Shown here one piece after another: positions 52,685 to 61,342 of a stretch of DNA of 64,000 bases; position 1 is the first letter of the stretch, and each line of letters starts with the position of its first letter. Location of the stretch: the NCBI RefSeq assembly GCF_014595995.2, contig NZ_CP063989.1:2542001-2606000 (forward strand). The letters are read 5' to 3'. The notes beneath the pieces are model-generated. The model ran no database searches. It saw nothing but the letters and a program-made list of their open reading frames with translations, and had not been told where the DNA came from. Origin of the DNA: Actinomyces respiraculi (lineage in GTDB: Bacteria; Actinomycetota; Actinomycetes; Actinomycetales; Actinomycetaceae). A program made the translations under genes and the position numbers.

Positions 52685-53590
52685 CTACCAGCGACGGCGG
52701 TTGTCCGACCCGAGGCCCGCGGACTCGGTCGGGTTGGCCTCGCTGTTGCGCTCCTCGAGCTTGCGCTGCTGCTCACTCACCGACGGCGAGGGGCTCGGCT
52801 GCGCGCTCGGCTCTGCACTGGGTCCTGCGCTCGGCTGCGCACTCGGCTCAGCACTCGGCCGGGCCGAAGGCTCGCTGCTGGGCCCACTACTGGGCTCGCT
52901 GCTGGGATCGCTGCTCGGCTCACTGCTGGAACCGCCGCTGGACTCACTGCTGGTCTCCGGCGGCGGGTCGACCTCGCACTCGCCCGCAGCCCGAGTCATG
53001 GCCGCGCGCTCAGTCTCCGCCACGGCGGCATCCCCCGCCGCCAACGCCTCGGACCAGCGCGCGATGTGCAGGGCGTAGAGGTTGGTGCGCACCAGGCACT
53101 CCGGGGCCCACGGGTCACGCACGCGCGCGCTCGTGCCGTCCGTGTAGGAGACCTCGACCCATCCGGCGAGCGGCGCCTCCTCCAGAGCCTGCTCGAGCGC
53201 GGTCTGCGCCGGGTCCAGGTCCCCGGCGAGCAGGTGGGCGGTGCCGAGGTTGTAGTGCACGCGCCACTGCTCAATCCACGGGTCCACCTTGGCCACGGCC
53301 TCGTAACGGCTCACGGCCGTGGCGTAATCGCCCGAGCCGACGGCGCTGTGGCCAAGCATCGTCATGACGCTGAGGTAGCCCATCCAGATCGCAGCCGCGA
53401 GGGTGAGGACGGCGGGCACGACCCCGTAGCCGAGGAGCCGACGCCGACGCCGACGCCCGCGGACGTCCGGGTCCTCGTCCTTCTTCTGCTGCTGCGGGGC
53501 GACGACGCCTGCGTAGGCACTCTGTTCGGCCTGGCTCACACCGCCGGGGGCGAAGCGGGCGTCCTGCCCGGGCAGGATCGGTGCGCTCAT
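52685..53590 (-). CDS. TPR-like membrane protein with Ser/Pro-repeat tail (BatC-like position)
   Basis: A 301-residue protein. A basic segment (RGRRRRRRLLGYG) precedes one membrane helix (about 53-78). Two TPR-like helical pairs follow: GHSAVGSGDYATAVSRYEAV and YNLGTAHLLAGDLDPAQTAL. The C-terminal part (about 215-270) is a low-complexity run of SSEPSS/SAEPSA units, then a charged end. It is the last gene of the MoxR/VWA cluster, the place where Bat operons often encode a TPR protein. Start overlaps the VWA gene by four bases. Confidence 0.82.
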   Translation of the reverse strand: MSAPILPGQDARFAPGGVSQAEQSAYAGVVAPQQQKKDEDPDVRGRRRRRRLLGYGVVPAVLTLAAAIWMGYLSVMTMLGHSAVGSGDYATAVSRYEAVAKVDPWIEQWRVHYNLGTAHLLAGDLDPAQTALEQALEEAPLAGWVEVSYTDGTSARVRDPWAPECLVRTNLYALHIARWSEALAAGDAAVAETERAAMTRAAGECEVDPPPETSSESSGGSSSEPSSDPSSEPSSGPSSEPSARPSAEPSAQPSAGPSAEPSAQPSPSPSVSEQQRKLEERNSEANPTESAGLGSDNRRRW

Positions 53591-54651
53591 CGGACCGCCT
53601 CCGCCGATCGAGTCAGGCGGCGCAGGCCGCGGTCGGTGATGGCCAGGTGCACGAGCTCCCAGATGAGCAAACCGCTGGCGAGCAGCCCCAGGGGCCAGGT
53701 GAGGTAACGCTGGACGCCGAGCCGCTCACGCCCGTCCGTCAGGGCGGTGGTGACCGCAACGTCGAGATCGGTGAAGCTGCTCGTCGGGTCGTCGTCGGTG
53801 CCGTCACGCTGGAGGTAGGGGACGCCCAGACTCTCGGCGACCATGGTGAGGGCGGCCGTGTCCGGGACAGAGACACCGGGTTCGCCGGTGGTGGGGTCCT
53901 TGATGTAGTCGCCGGAGGTGACGCCGTCAAAGGCGCGCATAGGGCCGCCGGCCTCGGTGCCATAGCCGAGGACGGCGCCGACATCGACCTGACCTCCGAG
54001 CCTCTGCCAGGCCCGCCGGGCGGCATCGGCGCCGGTGGCCCCCGCCCCCTCCTCAGTGGACTCGCCGTCGCTGAGGATGTAGAGGACGCGGGCGTCCTCG
54101 GGGTCGCGCTCGGCGGCCGCGGTGAGAGTGGAGGTCAGCAGCGGCAGAGCCCGCTGGAGGGAGGAGCCGGTGGAGCGGTCGGAGACCTCCTGCTGAAGGG
54201 AGTCGATCCAGGAGTAGACCGCATCGACGTCGCTGGTCAGCGGCAGCTCGCGGGCGGCGGCGGAGTCCAGGGCGATGATGCTGAAGCGGGCCCCGGGGTG
54301 GGCGGCGACGATGGCACGCAGGTCCTCCTTGACACCGTCGAGGCGGACGCCGCCGCCCGCACCCGGGCCACCGGCCCAGTCCTCGGCGGCCATGGAGCCG
54401 GTGCGGTCCACCATGAGGTAGACCTCCAGGGAGGACACGCTCCGGCTCTCATGCGAGGGCAGGCTGGGCCCGGTCAGGAGGGCGAGGGTGACGACGGCGA
54501 GGAGCACGCGCCGCACCCATCCCACTCTGGTACCGGGGTCGGCATCGGGACCCAGGGCCGGGCGCGCGGCAAGTGCGAGCAAGGCGGCCATGAGCGCGGC
54601 GACGAGGATGACGGTCCACCAGCCGCCGGGCAGGACGGGCACGAGTCTCAT
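53587..54651 (-). CDS. VWA-domain membrane protein (BatA/BatB-like), second copy
   Basis: A 354-residue protein with N-terminal membrane helices (about 11-32 and 49-62), a von Willebrand A domain, and a C-terminal helix (about 322-340). The metal-ion-dependent adhesion site reads DRTGS (82-86), with Thr in place of the first Ser. VLYILSDGESTEEGAG supplies the remaining site. Translationally coupled at both ends (ATGA overlaps). In Bat-type operons paired VWA proteins act with the MoxR ATPase, probably outside the membrane. Confidence 0.88.
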   Translation of the reverse strand: MRLVPVLPGGWWTVILVAALMAALLALAARPALGPDADPGTRVGWVRRVLLAVVTLALLTGPSLPSHESRSVSSLEVYLMVDRTGSMAAEDWAGGPGAGGGVRLDGVKEDLRAIVAAHPGARFSIIALDSAAARELPLTSDVDAVYSWIDSLQQEVSDRSTGSSLQRALPLLTSTLTAAAERDPEDARVLYILSDGESTEEGAGATGADAARRAWQRLGGQVDVGAVLGYGTEAGGPMRAFDGVTSGDYIKDPTTGEPGVSVPDTAALTMVAESLGVPYLQRDGTDDDPTSSFTDLDVAVTTALTDGRERLGVQRYLTWPLGLLASGLLIWELVHLAITDRGLRRLTRSAEAVR

Positions 54652-55733
54652 ACTCGCCTCCAAGCGGCCAGGCCAAGCAGGACCACGACGCACACCATCA
54701 GCCGGGCGGCAGGCGCAACAGGCTCGTCGCTCACGACGGTGACGACGTCGCCCTGGACCTCTTCGATCTGGTCGGCCTCGAGCTCGCGCACGATGCCGGC
54801 GGCGGCGTCGGCGTCGTCGGACTCGTAGAAGAGGCCGCCGTGCTCGGTGGTGACGGTCTGGAGCTCGGCGCGGGCCCGTGTGATGTCGTCCGCGGCGAGG
54901 TAGGGGTCGAGGAGCTCGGGGTCGGCGCCGTAGACGGAGATGAGGCGCACGCCCCGCTCGGTGGCCAGATCGGCGGCCTCGGCCAGGTTGTAGATCTGCA
55001 GGTCGTAGGGGTCCAGCACCTGGTTGTCGCTGGCGAGGATGACGGTGCGCGAGCGGTCCTCCACCTCGCGGTCGAAGGCGAGGGCGCAGGAGGCCAGGCC
55101 GTCGCCAATGAGGGAGGAGGCCTCGACATCGCCGAAGGTACCGATAAAGGTGTCGTAGTAGTCGTAGAGAGCCGGGTTGCCGTAGCTGGGGACGAAGTCG
55201 AGGGCCTCAGCGATCTCGTGCATCTCGCTACGCAGGAGATCGTAGTCGTCGGTCAGGGGCACCATCGTCTGGGCGGTGCTGTTCCAGGCGACCAGGGCCA
55301 CGCGCTCGCCGTCGAAGGAGTCGAGGAGGTCGGAGAAGGTCTGAAGGATCCGGGCGTCGGTGGTGAGCATGGACGTGGAGGTGTCCAGGCACAGGACGAT
55401 GTCGCGGTTGGACAGGGTGTCGGAGCGCTCGGTGACGGCGACGGGACGGCCGGCGAGGGTGGCGGAGGCGGAGAAGGCGCCGACGGCGAGCAACGCGAGG
55501 CCGGCGAGCACCACGCGGCGGTGGGCGATGGAGCTGCGCACATGGGGGCTGGCGAGCAGGGCGGCGGCGTTGCCCAGCCGCATGGGGGCGGGGTCTGAGG
55601 GGGACGTGCGGCGCAGGCGCTTGAGGGCGTCGCTCAGCCGCCCGCTCCGGCCGGTCAGAAGGCCGGTGGCGGCGAGGACGACAAGCACGGCAGCCACGAG
55701 CACCAGGGCTGCGGTGAGCCAGGGCATCACCAT
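54648..55733 (-). CDS. VWA-domain membrane protein (BatA/BatB-like), first copy
   Basis: A 361-residue protein. Helices at about 4-26 and 72-92 precede the VWA domain, whose MIDAS motif DTSTS (117-121) is canonical. TVILASDNQVLDPYDLQIYN follows, and a final helix sits at the C-terminus. Two in-frame ATGs (55733 and 55727) both overlap the upstream stop; 55733 has a better-spaced AGGTGG. It forms a tandem pair with the next VWA gene. Confidence 0.88.
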   Translation of the reverse strand: MVMPWLTAALVLVAAVLVVLAATGLLTGRSGRLSDALKRLRRTSPSDPAPMRLGNAAALLASPHVRSSIAHRRVVLAGLALLAVGAFSASATLAGRPVAVTERSDTLSNRDIVLCLDTSTSMLTTDARILQTFSDLLDSFDGERVALVAWNSTAQTMVPLTDDYDLLRSEMHEIAEALDFVPSYGNPALYDYYDTFIGTFGDVEASSLIGDGLASCALAFDREVEDRSRTVILASDNQVLDPYDLQIYNLAEAADLATERGVRLISVYGADPELLDPYLAADDITRARAELQTVTTEHGGLFYESDDADAAAGIVRELEADQIEEVQGDVVTVVSDEPVAPAARLMVCVVVLLGLAAWRRV

Positions 55734-56341
55734 CGGGTCACCACCTGCCTGGCGAGGGAGATGGCCTCCTCGGCGGCCGCCGCGGGGTCGCGGTCGAAGG
55801 AGGGCTGCTCCCACACGTAGAGGAGCTCGCCGACATGGCCGAGGGGGTTGGTGTCCAAGGGGCGGCGGCCGCGGTCGACCAGGCGCAGGCGCTCGTCGAT
55901 GCTGCGAGGCCCCGCGGTGTCGGCCATGTCGAGGATCTCGCGGACGGTGGCGCTCTCAAGGTCCTCGCCGCTGCGCTCGGAGGCGAAGCCGCGCAGGGCG
56001 GCGGCGAGCTCGAGGTGGAGGGCGCGCAGGTCGGTCGTGCCCTCGCGGTAGCGGGCGGCCGCGGCCTCGACGGTCTCGATCCAGCCGCGGCGCTCCTCGG
56101 GAGCCATGGGGATGTCGCCGACGGCGTGGGAGGTGTCCGGGCGGGTGCCGATGAGGGTGCCGATGAGCCAGGCGGCCACGATGAGGACGGCGATGACGGC
56201 GACGACGGGCATCCACAGGGGCATGAAGACGGGCCGGGCGATGGTGACGGTGGCGGGCAGCACGGCCGGCAGTGCCGGTAGCGCCGATAGGGCTGGCGGC
56301 GCCGGAGCAGCGAGGGCAGGGATCAGCGGCACCACACTCAC
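55727..56341 (-). CDS. Membrane protein of the MoxR/VWA cluster (DUF4381-like position)
   Basis: A 204-residue protein with an Ala/Pro/Leu-rich N-terminus, one strong membrane helix (about 43-66) and a helical C-terminal half (IETVEAAAARYREGTTDLRA...). The position between DUF58 and VWA genes corresponds to DUF4381-type proteins of Bat operons, but sequence similarity is too weak for me to be certain. GTG overlaps the DUF58 stop by four bases. Confidence 0.7.
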   Translation of the reverse strand: MSVVPLIPALAAPAPPALSALPALPAVLPATVTIARPVFMPLWMPVVAVIAVLIVAAWLIGTLIGTRPDTSHAVGDIPMAPEERRGWIETVEAAAARYREGTTDLRALHLELAAALRGFASERSGEDLESATVREILDMADTAGPRSIDERLRLVDRGRRPLDTNPLGHVGELLYVWEQPSFDRDPAAAAEEAISLARQVVTRW

Positions 56342-57318
56342 CTCCTCCTGCGCGAGGAGGCCAGGCGCTGGCGGGCGAGCAGGTCCGCGAGCTCGTCCAC
56401 CATCCGCTCACGCGAGGTGATGGTCACGTGCTCGATGTGGCGCGAGTCGAGCAGCGCCCTCACGCGTGCCCGCCGGGCGCCGTCGTCGGCTTCCACCTGG
56501 GCCACGAGACGGCGGTCCTCGCGCAGGAAGGCGGGGACCTCGGCGTCGAGCTCGACGTCACGACGGCGGCCGGGACCGAGCGGGGCGGCGTCGGCGATCT
56601 GGACGACGATGAGCTCGTGCTGGGCGGACAGGCGCCTGAGCCACAGGGCCACCTCCGGGTCCTGTGTGGCGTCCGGGTGGGCGGTGTCGGTGATGAGGAC
56701 GACGAGGCTGCGGCGGCGGTGCCAGGTGGAGACGCGCTGGAGGACGGCTGAGACCCGGGAGGCGGGCGCGCCGGGGACGAGCACGATCTCCGGCTCCTCA
56801 GCTGACGCCCCGGCCCCGGGGACCTCGCGGCCGGTGGTGAGAGCGCCGAGCTGACGGTCCAGCAGGGCCAGGAGCATCTCGGCGTGCTCGGAGCCGGAGC
56901 GGGCCGGACGGTCCACCATGCGGCCGGCGTCGGCGGCGACGAGAGCGACGGTGTCCCCGCGCTGCCGGGCCAGGTAGGCCAGGGTGTCGGCGACCGTCTG
57001 GGCGAGGTCGCGCTTGTCCGTGCCGTCGGAAGCCTGTGCGGCCATGGTACGGCCGGTGTCGACGGCGAGGACGAGCGGCAGGTTCGACTCGCGCTGGAAG
57101 CGTTTGATGACCGGTTGCCCGGCCCTGGCGGAGGCCTTCCAGTCGATGTCGCCCACGTCGTCGCCCGGCCGGTAGAGCGACAGGTCGTCAAAATCCTGCC
57201 CACGCCCGATGAGCACGGACTTGTGGCGACCGTCGAGCAGGCCGGTGGCACGCCGCAGCGTGGGCAGCTCGAGGCGTCCGCGCACCCGCGCCAGCCGAGA
57301 GGTCGGGAAGGAGGCCAT
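56338..57318 (-). CDS. DUF58 domain protein
   Basis: A 326-residue protein. The DUF58 hallmark is LYRPGDDVGDIDWKASAR (48-65), preceded by GRHKSVLIGRGQDFDDL, which lies within a VWA-like fold (LAVDTGRTM follows). Starts four bases after the moxR stop. DUF58 proteins nearly always follow MoxR genes and are thought to take part in the same complex. Confidence 0.92.
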   Translation of the reverse strand: MASFPTSRLARVRGRLELPTLRRATGLLDGRHKSVLIGRGQDFDDLSLYRPGDDVGDIDWKASARAGQPVIKRFQRESNLPLVLAVDTGRTMAAQASDGTDKRDLAQTVADTLAYLARQRGDTVALVAADAGRMVDRPARSGSEHAEMLLALLDRQLGALTTGREVPGAGASAEEPEIVLVPGAPASRVSAVLQRVSTWHRRRSLVVLITDTAHPDATQDPEVALWLRRLSAQHELIVVQIADAAPLGPGRRRDVELDAEVPAFLREDRRLVAQVEADDGARRARVRALLDSRHIEHVTITSRERMVDELADLLARQRLASSRRRR

Positions 57319-57322
57319 GGGC

Positions 57323-58525
57323 TCAGGGGGTGGGGACGGCGGCGAAGACCGCATCGATGATCGCCTCGGGGGCGACGGCGTCGGCAAGAGCGTCGTAGGT
57401 GAGCACGAGGCGGTGGCGCAGGACGGAATGACGCAGCAGGCCGACGTCGTCCGGCGTGACGTAGGTGCGCCCGGCCTGCAGGGCGATGGTCTGGGCGACC
57501 TTCATGAGGGCGATGCCGCCGCGGGGGGAGGCGCCCACGCGCACGTGACGCTCGATACCGGGCACGGGGCGCGGGCCGCCTCCGCGCGTGGTGTTGACCA
57601 GGGCGACGATGTACTGCTTGATCACCGGGTCCACGTAGACGCGCTCGGCAGCGCCCTGGAGCCACTCGACGTCCTCGGTGGTGATGGGGGGCGTGGTCAC
57701 GGGCTTGTCGAAGGAGCGGCGGCAGACGCGGTCGAGGACGTCGGCCTCCTCCTGCGGCCTGGGGTAGGACAGAATCTCCTTCATAAGGAAGCGGTCCATC
57801 TGGGCCTCGGGCAGGACGTAGGTGCCCTCCTCCTCGATGGGGTTCTGGGTGGCGAGCACTATGAAGGGGTGCGGCAGCGGGTAGACGACGCCGCCGATGG
57901 AGGTCTGGCGCTCCTGCATGGCCTCGAGCATCGCGGACTGGGTCTTGGCCGAGGAGCGGTTGATCTCGTCAAGCAGGACGATGTTGGCGTGCACGGGCCC
58001 CAGCTGGGTGGTCATCTCACCGGTGGCGTAGTTGAGGACCTGGGTGCCGACGATGTCGTTGGGCATGAGGTCCGGCGTGCACTGGATGCGGCGGAAGGAG
58101 CCGGAGACGGCGGAGGCGAGGGTCTGGGCCGCGGTGGTCTTGGCCAGGCCGGGCACGGACTCGAGCAGGATGTGGCCGCCGGCGATGAGGGTGGACAGCA
58201 GGCTGACACGCAGCTGGTGCTGGCCGACGACGCGCTGGGAGAAGATCTTAGTGACCCGGCCGACGAGTTCTCCGGCGCGGGCGACATCCTCCTCGGGGCT
58301 GGTGGGGCGGGCGTCGATCCGGGCGGTGCGTTGGGCCTCACGCCGCAGCTCGCTGGAGGTGGGCAGCGTGCCGGTGGTCGGGTAGGCGGGTCCCGACGGC
58401 GCCGAGGGGGCCTGCCCGTAACCCACCTGGCGGGCCGCAAGGGCAACGGTGTCGTCGGCCGGGCCGGTACCGTGGGCGGGCTGCTCGGGCACCGCGTGGG
58501 CGGTGGGGACCGGCTCGGTGCTCAT
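57323..58525 (-). CDS. MoxR-family AAA+ ATPase
   Basis: A 400-residue AAA+ ATPase with a disordered N-terminus of about 80 residues. Walker A is VPGLAKTT (124-131), Walker B VLLDEINRS, sensor LATQNPIEEEGTY, and the arginine-containing DRFLMKEILSYPRP. C-terminal lid motif RVGASPRGGIAL is typical of MoxR. GAGGAGA precedes the ATG. MoxR ATPases act as chaperones for partner VWA proteins, here encoded three and four genes downstream. It follows the LmeA-like gene by 125 bp, which may hold a promoter. Confidence 0.95.
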   Translation of the reverse strand: MSTEPVPTAHAVPEQPAHGTGPADDTVALAARQVGYGQAPSAPSGPAYPTTGTLPTSSELRREAQRTARIDARPTSPEEDVARAGELVGRVTKIFSQRVVGQHQLRVSLLSTLIAGGHILLESVPGLAKTTAAQTLASAVSGSFRRIQCTPDLMPNDIVGTQVLNYATGEMTTQLGPVHANIVLLDEINRSSAKTQSAMLEAMQERQTSIGGVVYPLPHPFIVLATQNPIEEEGTYVLPEAQMDRFLMKEILSYPRPQEEADVLDRVCRRSFDKPVTTPPITTEDVEWLQGAAERVYVDPVIKQYIVALVNTTRGGGPRPVPGIERHVRVGASPRGGIALMKVAQTIALQAGRTYVTPDDVGLLRHSVLRHRLVLTYDALADAVAPEAIIDAVFAAVPTP

Positions 58526-58650
58526 GTTTCTCCTCGGTGCGGACGCCCGCGAAGGGTATTGGGCGCCACGCGAAGGCTATACGTTCGGCCACGGCCTTAC
58601 CCGACGCAGTGAGCGGGGAGCCCACCCCATGCGCGGGCGAGGCAGAGCCG

Positions 58651-59553
58651 TCAGGTGGACAGGGTGGCGAGGTCGAGGTCCTGGCCGCTCATGGACACGC
58701 GTAGACCTTCCTCGGTGACGATGACGGCACTGAAAGACAGCCCCTGCGGGAGCAGGTCGCGGGTGATGACGACCTCGGGCGTCTGAGTGCCCAGCAGCGT
58801 CGTGACGAGCGAGTCCTCGCCATCCAGGTCGATGCCCACGCCCGCGAGGCTGGCCCGGGTGACGGTCAGGAGCAGGCCGCCGTCCGGCGCGAGGGAGGGC
58901 ACGACGACGAGCACGGCGTTGAGCCGCAGAACCTCGGAGGCGATGGTGAAGGTCCCCGGTGCGGTGACGGTGCCGTACTCCTCGGGGGCGGCGGTGGCCT
59001 CCTCGAGGGCGGGTGCGGCGTCGACGACGAGGGCCGACAGGTCCTCCCAGGTGATCGTGCCGGTGGCGTTGAGAGTCTGGGTGGAGTACGGGTCCTCGAT
59101 GCCGACGCCCGTGAGGGTGGCGGTGACGTCGCGCAGGTCGAGGCCGGGCCCCTCACGCTCGAGGTGGAAGCAGGGGGAAGTGACGGTGAGGGTGTCGAGG
59201 GAGCCGGTGAGGGCCTGAGCCAGCAGGATGCCCTGCGTGCTCACCTCGGCGTCGGTGCACAGGCCGGGCACGGCCGCGTGCACGACGTCGCCGACCCGGC
59301 CGCGCACCACGTGCTCAGCACCTGCGGCCGCTGCGGCGAGGACGAGGACGAGGACGGTGAGGGCGACGAGAGCGCGGCGCCACAGGCGCCCTCGGCGGGC
59401 GGGCCTGCGCGGCCGGCTCCGTGCGCCTGTCGGCTCCTCCTCGTCAGTGAGGACGTCGACGGGCGCGGGAGTCTTACGGTCCTCGGGGGCCTCGAGGTCC
59501 TCGGGGGTCTCAGGGGTCATCTCCTCCTCGGGACGGGTCCCGGGCTCACTCAC
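58651..59553 (-). CDS. LmeA-like (DUF2993) phospholipid-binding envelope protein
   Basis: A 300-residue protein. An acidic disordered N-terminus (about 1-45) and a basic stretch precede a membrane helix (about 60-80), then a DUF2993-type beta domain outside the membrane (VRGRVGDVVHAAVPGLCTDA...). In mycobacteria LmeA binds phospholipid and affects lipomannan elongation; a similar lipid-handling role is inferred. GTG overlaps the stop of the upstream FHA-like gene. Confidence 0.8.
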   Translation of the reverse strand: MSEPGTRPEEEMTPETPEDLEAPEDRKTPAPVDVLTDEEEPTGARSRPRRPARRGRLWRRALVALTVLVLVLAAAAAGAEHVVRGRVGDVVHAAVPGLCTDAEVSTQGILLAQALTGSLDTLTVTSPCFHLEREGPGLDLRDVTATLTGVGIEDPYSTQTLNATGTITWEDLSALVVDAAPALEEATAAPEEYGTVTAPGTFTIASEVLRLNAVLVVVPSLAPDGGLLLTVTRASLAGVGIDLDGEDSLVTTLLGTQTPEVVITRDLLPQGLSFSAVIVTEEGLRVSMSGQDLDLATLST

Positions 59554-60407
59554 GTGCCCGCCTCGCGCCGCGCGGTGACGGGGGCGGCGCTCACACCTGT
59601 CACCTGGGCGTCGTCGGACCCCTCGCCGGCCTTCTGCTCGGCCTGACGGGCTGCCATGTTGGCCGCGTACTCCTCATCCAGCCTGGGCAGGTCCTCGGCG
59701 GTGACCATGAGCGTGGAGACCGCGTGCTCCACGAGGGCGGTACGACGGTTGGAGGCCGCTCCCTCGGCGCGCCCGCCGCGCAGCCCCCGCACGCCGACGC
59801 GGTCGAGCTTCTCGCAGACGTTGTCGAGCTTGCGGTTGAACTTCGTCAGCGACCAGCCCAGGCGGGCGGCGGCGTGGGCGGAGGAGGGGATCTCCGCCGC
59901 CCCGGTCCCGGCGCGCTTAAGGACGGGCTCACTCAGGGCAAGGATGAGCAGGAACTGGGACCTCGTCATCGGGGTCACGCCGATGGTCGTCCGGCCGGTG
60001 GAGCCGCCCACTCCCCCGATGCCGGTGAAACGGTCCTCCCCGGCGGTCACGAGGTCGATCTCGTAGGTGGTGTGACCGGCGGAGAAGGTGAGGATGACGT
60101 GGGGGAAGACGAGAGGCATGCGGGCGCCCGGGGCGAGGCGGGACTGGACGAGCCCGTCGCCGTCGGTGAGGGTGGCGGACAGGCGCGAGCCCTCGTTGGC
60201 GATCCACCACAGGCCGTTGTCGTGGCTGAGGACGAGAAAGCGCCGGTGCAGGTAGGGGTTGTCGTCGATGTCGAGGTCGCCGCCGCGGCCGATGACGAAG
60301 ACCTCTGTGGTGCTGACGCGGTGGATCTCGCCGGAGAAGTCGAGGACCAGCTCGTCGGGGCGCTGCGGGTTGACCTGGGGCAGGTCTGACCAGGTGAGGT
60401 CGCTCAT
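59550..60407 (-). CDS. FHA-like domain protein with helical C-terminal domain
   Basis: A 285-residue soluble protein. The N-terminal part (EVFVIGRGGDLDIDDNPYLH, then RRFLVLSHDNGLWWIAN) looks like an FHA domain, but the usual Ser-Arg-x-His phosphothreonine pocket is LHRR here, so phosphopeptide binding is uncertain. The C-terminal region (MTRSQFLLILALSEPVLKRA, then AAARLGWSLTKFNRKLDNV) is helical and resembles a DNA-binding HTH, suggesting a regulator. AGGAGG precedes the ATG. Confidence 0.75.
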   Translation of the reverse strand: MSDLTWSDLPQVNPQRPDELVLDFSGEIHRVSTTEVFVIGRGGDLDIDDNPYLHRRFLVLSHDNGLWWIANEGSRLSATLTDGDGLVQSRLAPGARMPLVFPHVILTFSAGHTTYEIDLVTAGEDRFTGIGGVGGSTGRTTIGVTPMTRSQFLLILALSEPVLKRAGTGAAEIPSSAHAAARLGWSLTKFNRKLDNVCEKLDRVGVRGLRGGRAEGAASNRRTALVEHAVSTLMVTAEDLPRLDEEYAANMAARQAEQKAGEGSDDAQVTGVSAAPVTARREAGT

Positions 60408-60439
60408 GGAGTCCTCCTTAGGGCTACGAGGGGTGGACG

Positions 60440-61342
60440 TCATGGTCTGTCGGGCGGGTCGAGGCGGATCGTCACGCCGTCGCCGATGTCCAACAAGTCT
60501 CCCACGAGGAGCGGGCAGGGCACGGTGGACCCCAGCAACACCGGGGCGATGCCGGGGCGCAGCAGGACAGTGCCGTTGTGGGAGCCCAGATCGCGCGCGA
60601 GGACGGACCAGCCGGCGGTCGAGACCAGCAGGTGCGAGCGCGAGATCACGCCGGTCGGGCCCGACACCGGCACGAGGAGCGAGCCACCGGCGGCACAGGG
60701 CTGCGGTGCCCGTCCGACGACGACCTCGCCGCGCACAGGCACCCGCTGCCCGGTGGACAGGAACAGGACCATGAGGACCGGGGTGGGGACTTGGCACCGC
60801 TCACCGGTCAGGGGCGCGGAGCAGACCAGGCACCGGTCGGCGTCGGGCGGGCTCACGTGAGCGTCGGCGCACAGGCGGCCCCACACGAGCGGGATGGCGG
60901 CGGGCGACTCGGGTCCCGGGGGCGCAGCGGGCGCGGGGTGGCCGGGCGAGGCGGACTCGGGCGTGCCGGGCGTGCCGGGCGAGGCGGCTGAGGGGCGGCG
61001 GCGTCGGCCCGAGCCCGGAGCAGGCCTGGGGTAATCGGGCGCCGGGGCCGCCTGCACGCTGGTCTCGGCCGCGCGGGCCTCGTCCTCTTCGGACCAGGTC
61101 ATGGTGGCCGGGGCCTCCTCCAGGACGGGGAGGTCGGGGGCGGCGTCGGCCGTGGTGGCCGAGGGTCCGGCATGTGCCGCCTCGTCGGGCTGCGGGGCGT
61201 GGGAGAGCAGGTCCCGGATCTTTTCGACGACGTCGGCGGGCGCGTGGGGGTGCAGGCGCGCGCTGCCGAGGGGCCCGCTGACCTCGATCGGTCCGGCGGC
61301 CCGGGTCGCGTCGCCCTCCAGGGGCACCGTCGCCTCGCTCAC
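60440..61342 (-). CDS. FHA-domain protein with zinc-ribbon-like centre
   Basis: A 300-residue protein. A Pro/Ala-rich disordered region (about 75-155) is followed by a small Cys-containing element (RCLVCSAPLTGERC) and a C-terminal FHA domain. VVVGRAP, SRSHLLVS and SHNGTVLL provide the conserved Gly-Arg, Ser-x-His and Asn residues of a phosphothreonine site. GTG overlaps the PP2C stop (GTGA). With the neighbouring phosphatase it points to Ser/Thr phosphorylation signalling. Confidence 0.88.
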   Translation of the reverse strand: MSEATVPLEGDATRAAGPIEVSGPLGSARLHPHAPADVVEKIRDLLSHAPQPDEAAHAGPSATTADAAPDLPVLEEAPATMTWSEEDEARAAETSVQAAPAPDYPRPAPGSGRRRRPSAASPGTPGTPESASPGHPAPAAPPGPESPAAIPLVWGRLCADAHVSPPDADRCLVCSAPLTGERCQVPTPVLMVLFLSTGQRVPVRGEVVVGRAPQPCAAGGSLLVPVSGPTGVISRSHLLVSTAGWSVLARDLGSHNGTVLLRPGIAPVLLGSTVPCPLLVGDLLDIGDGVTIRLDPPDRP

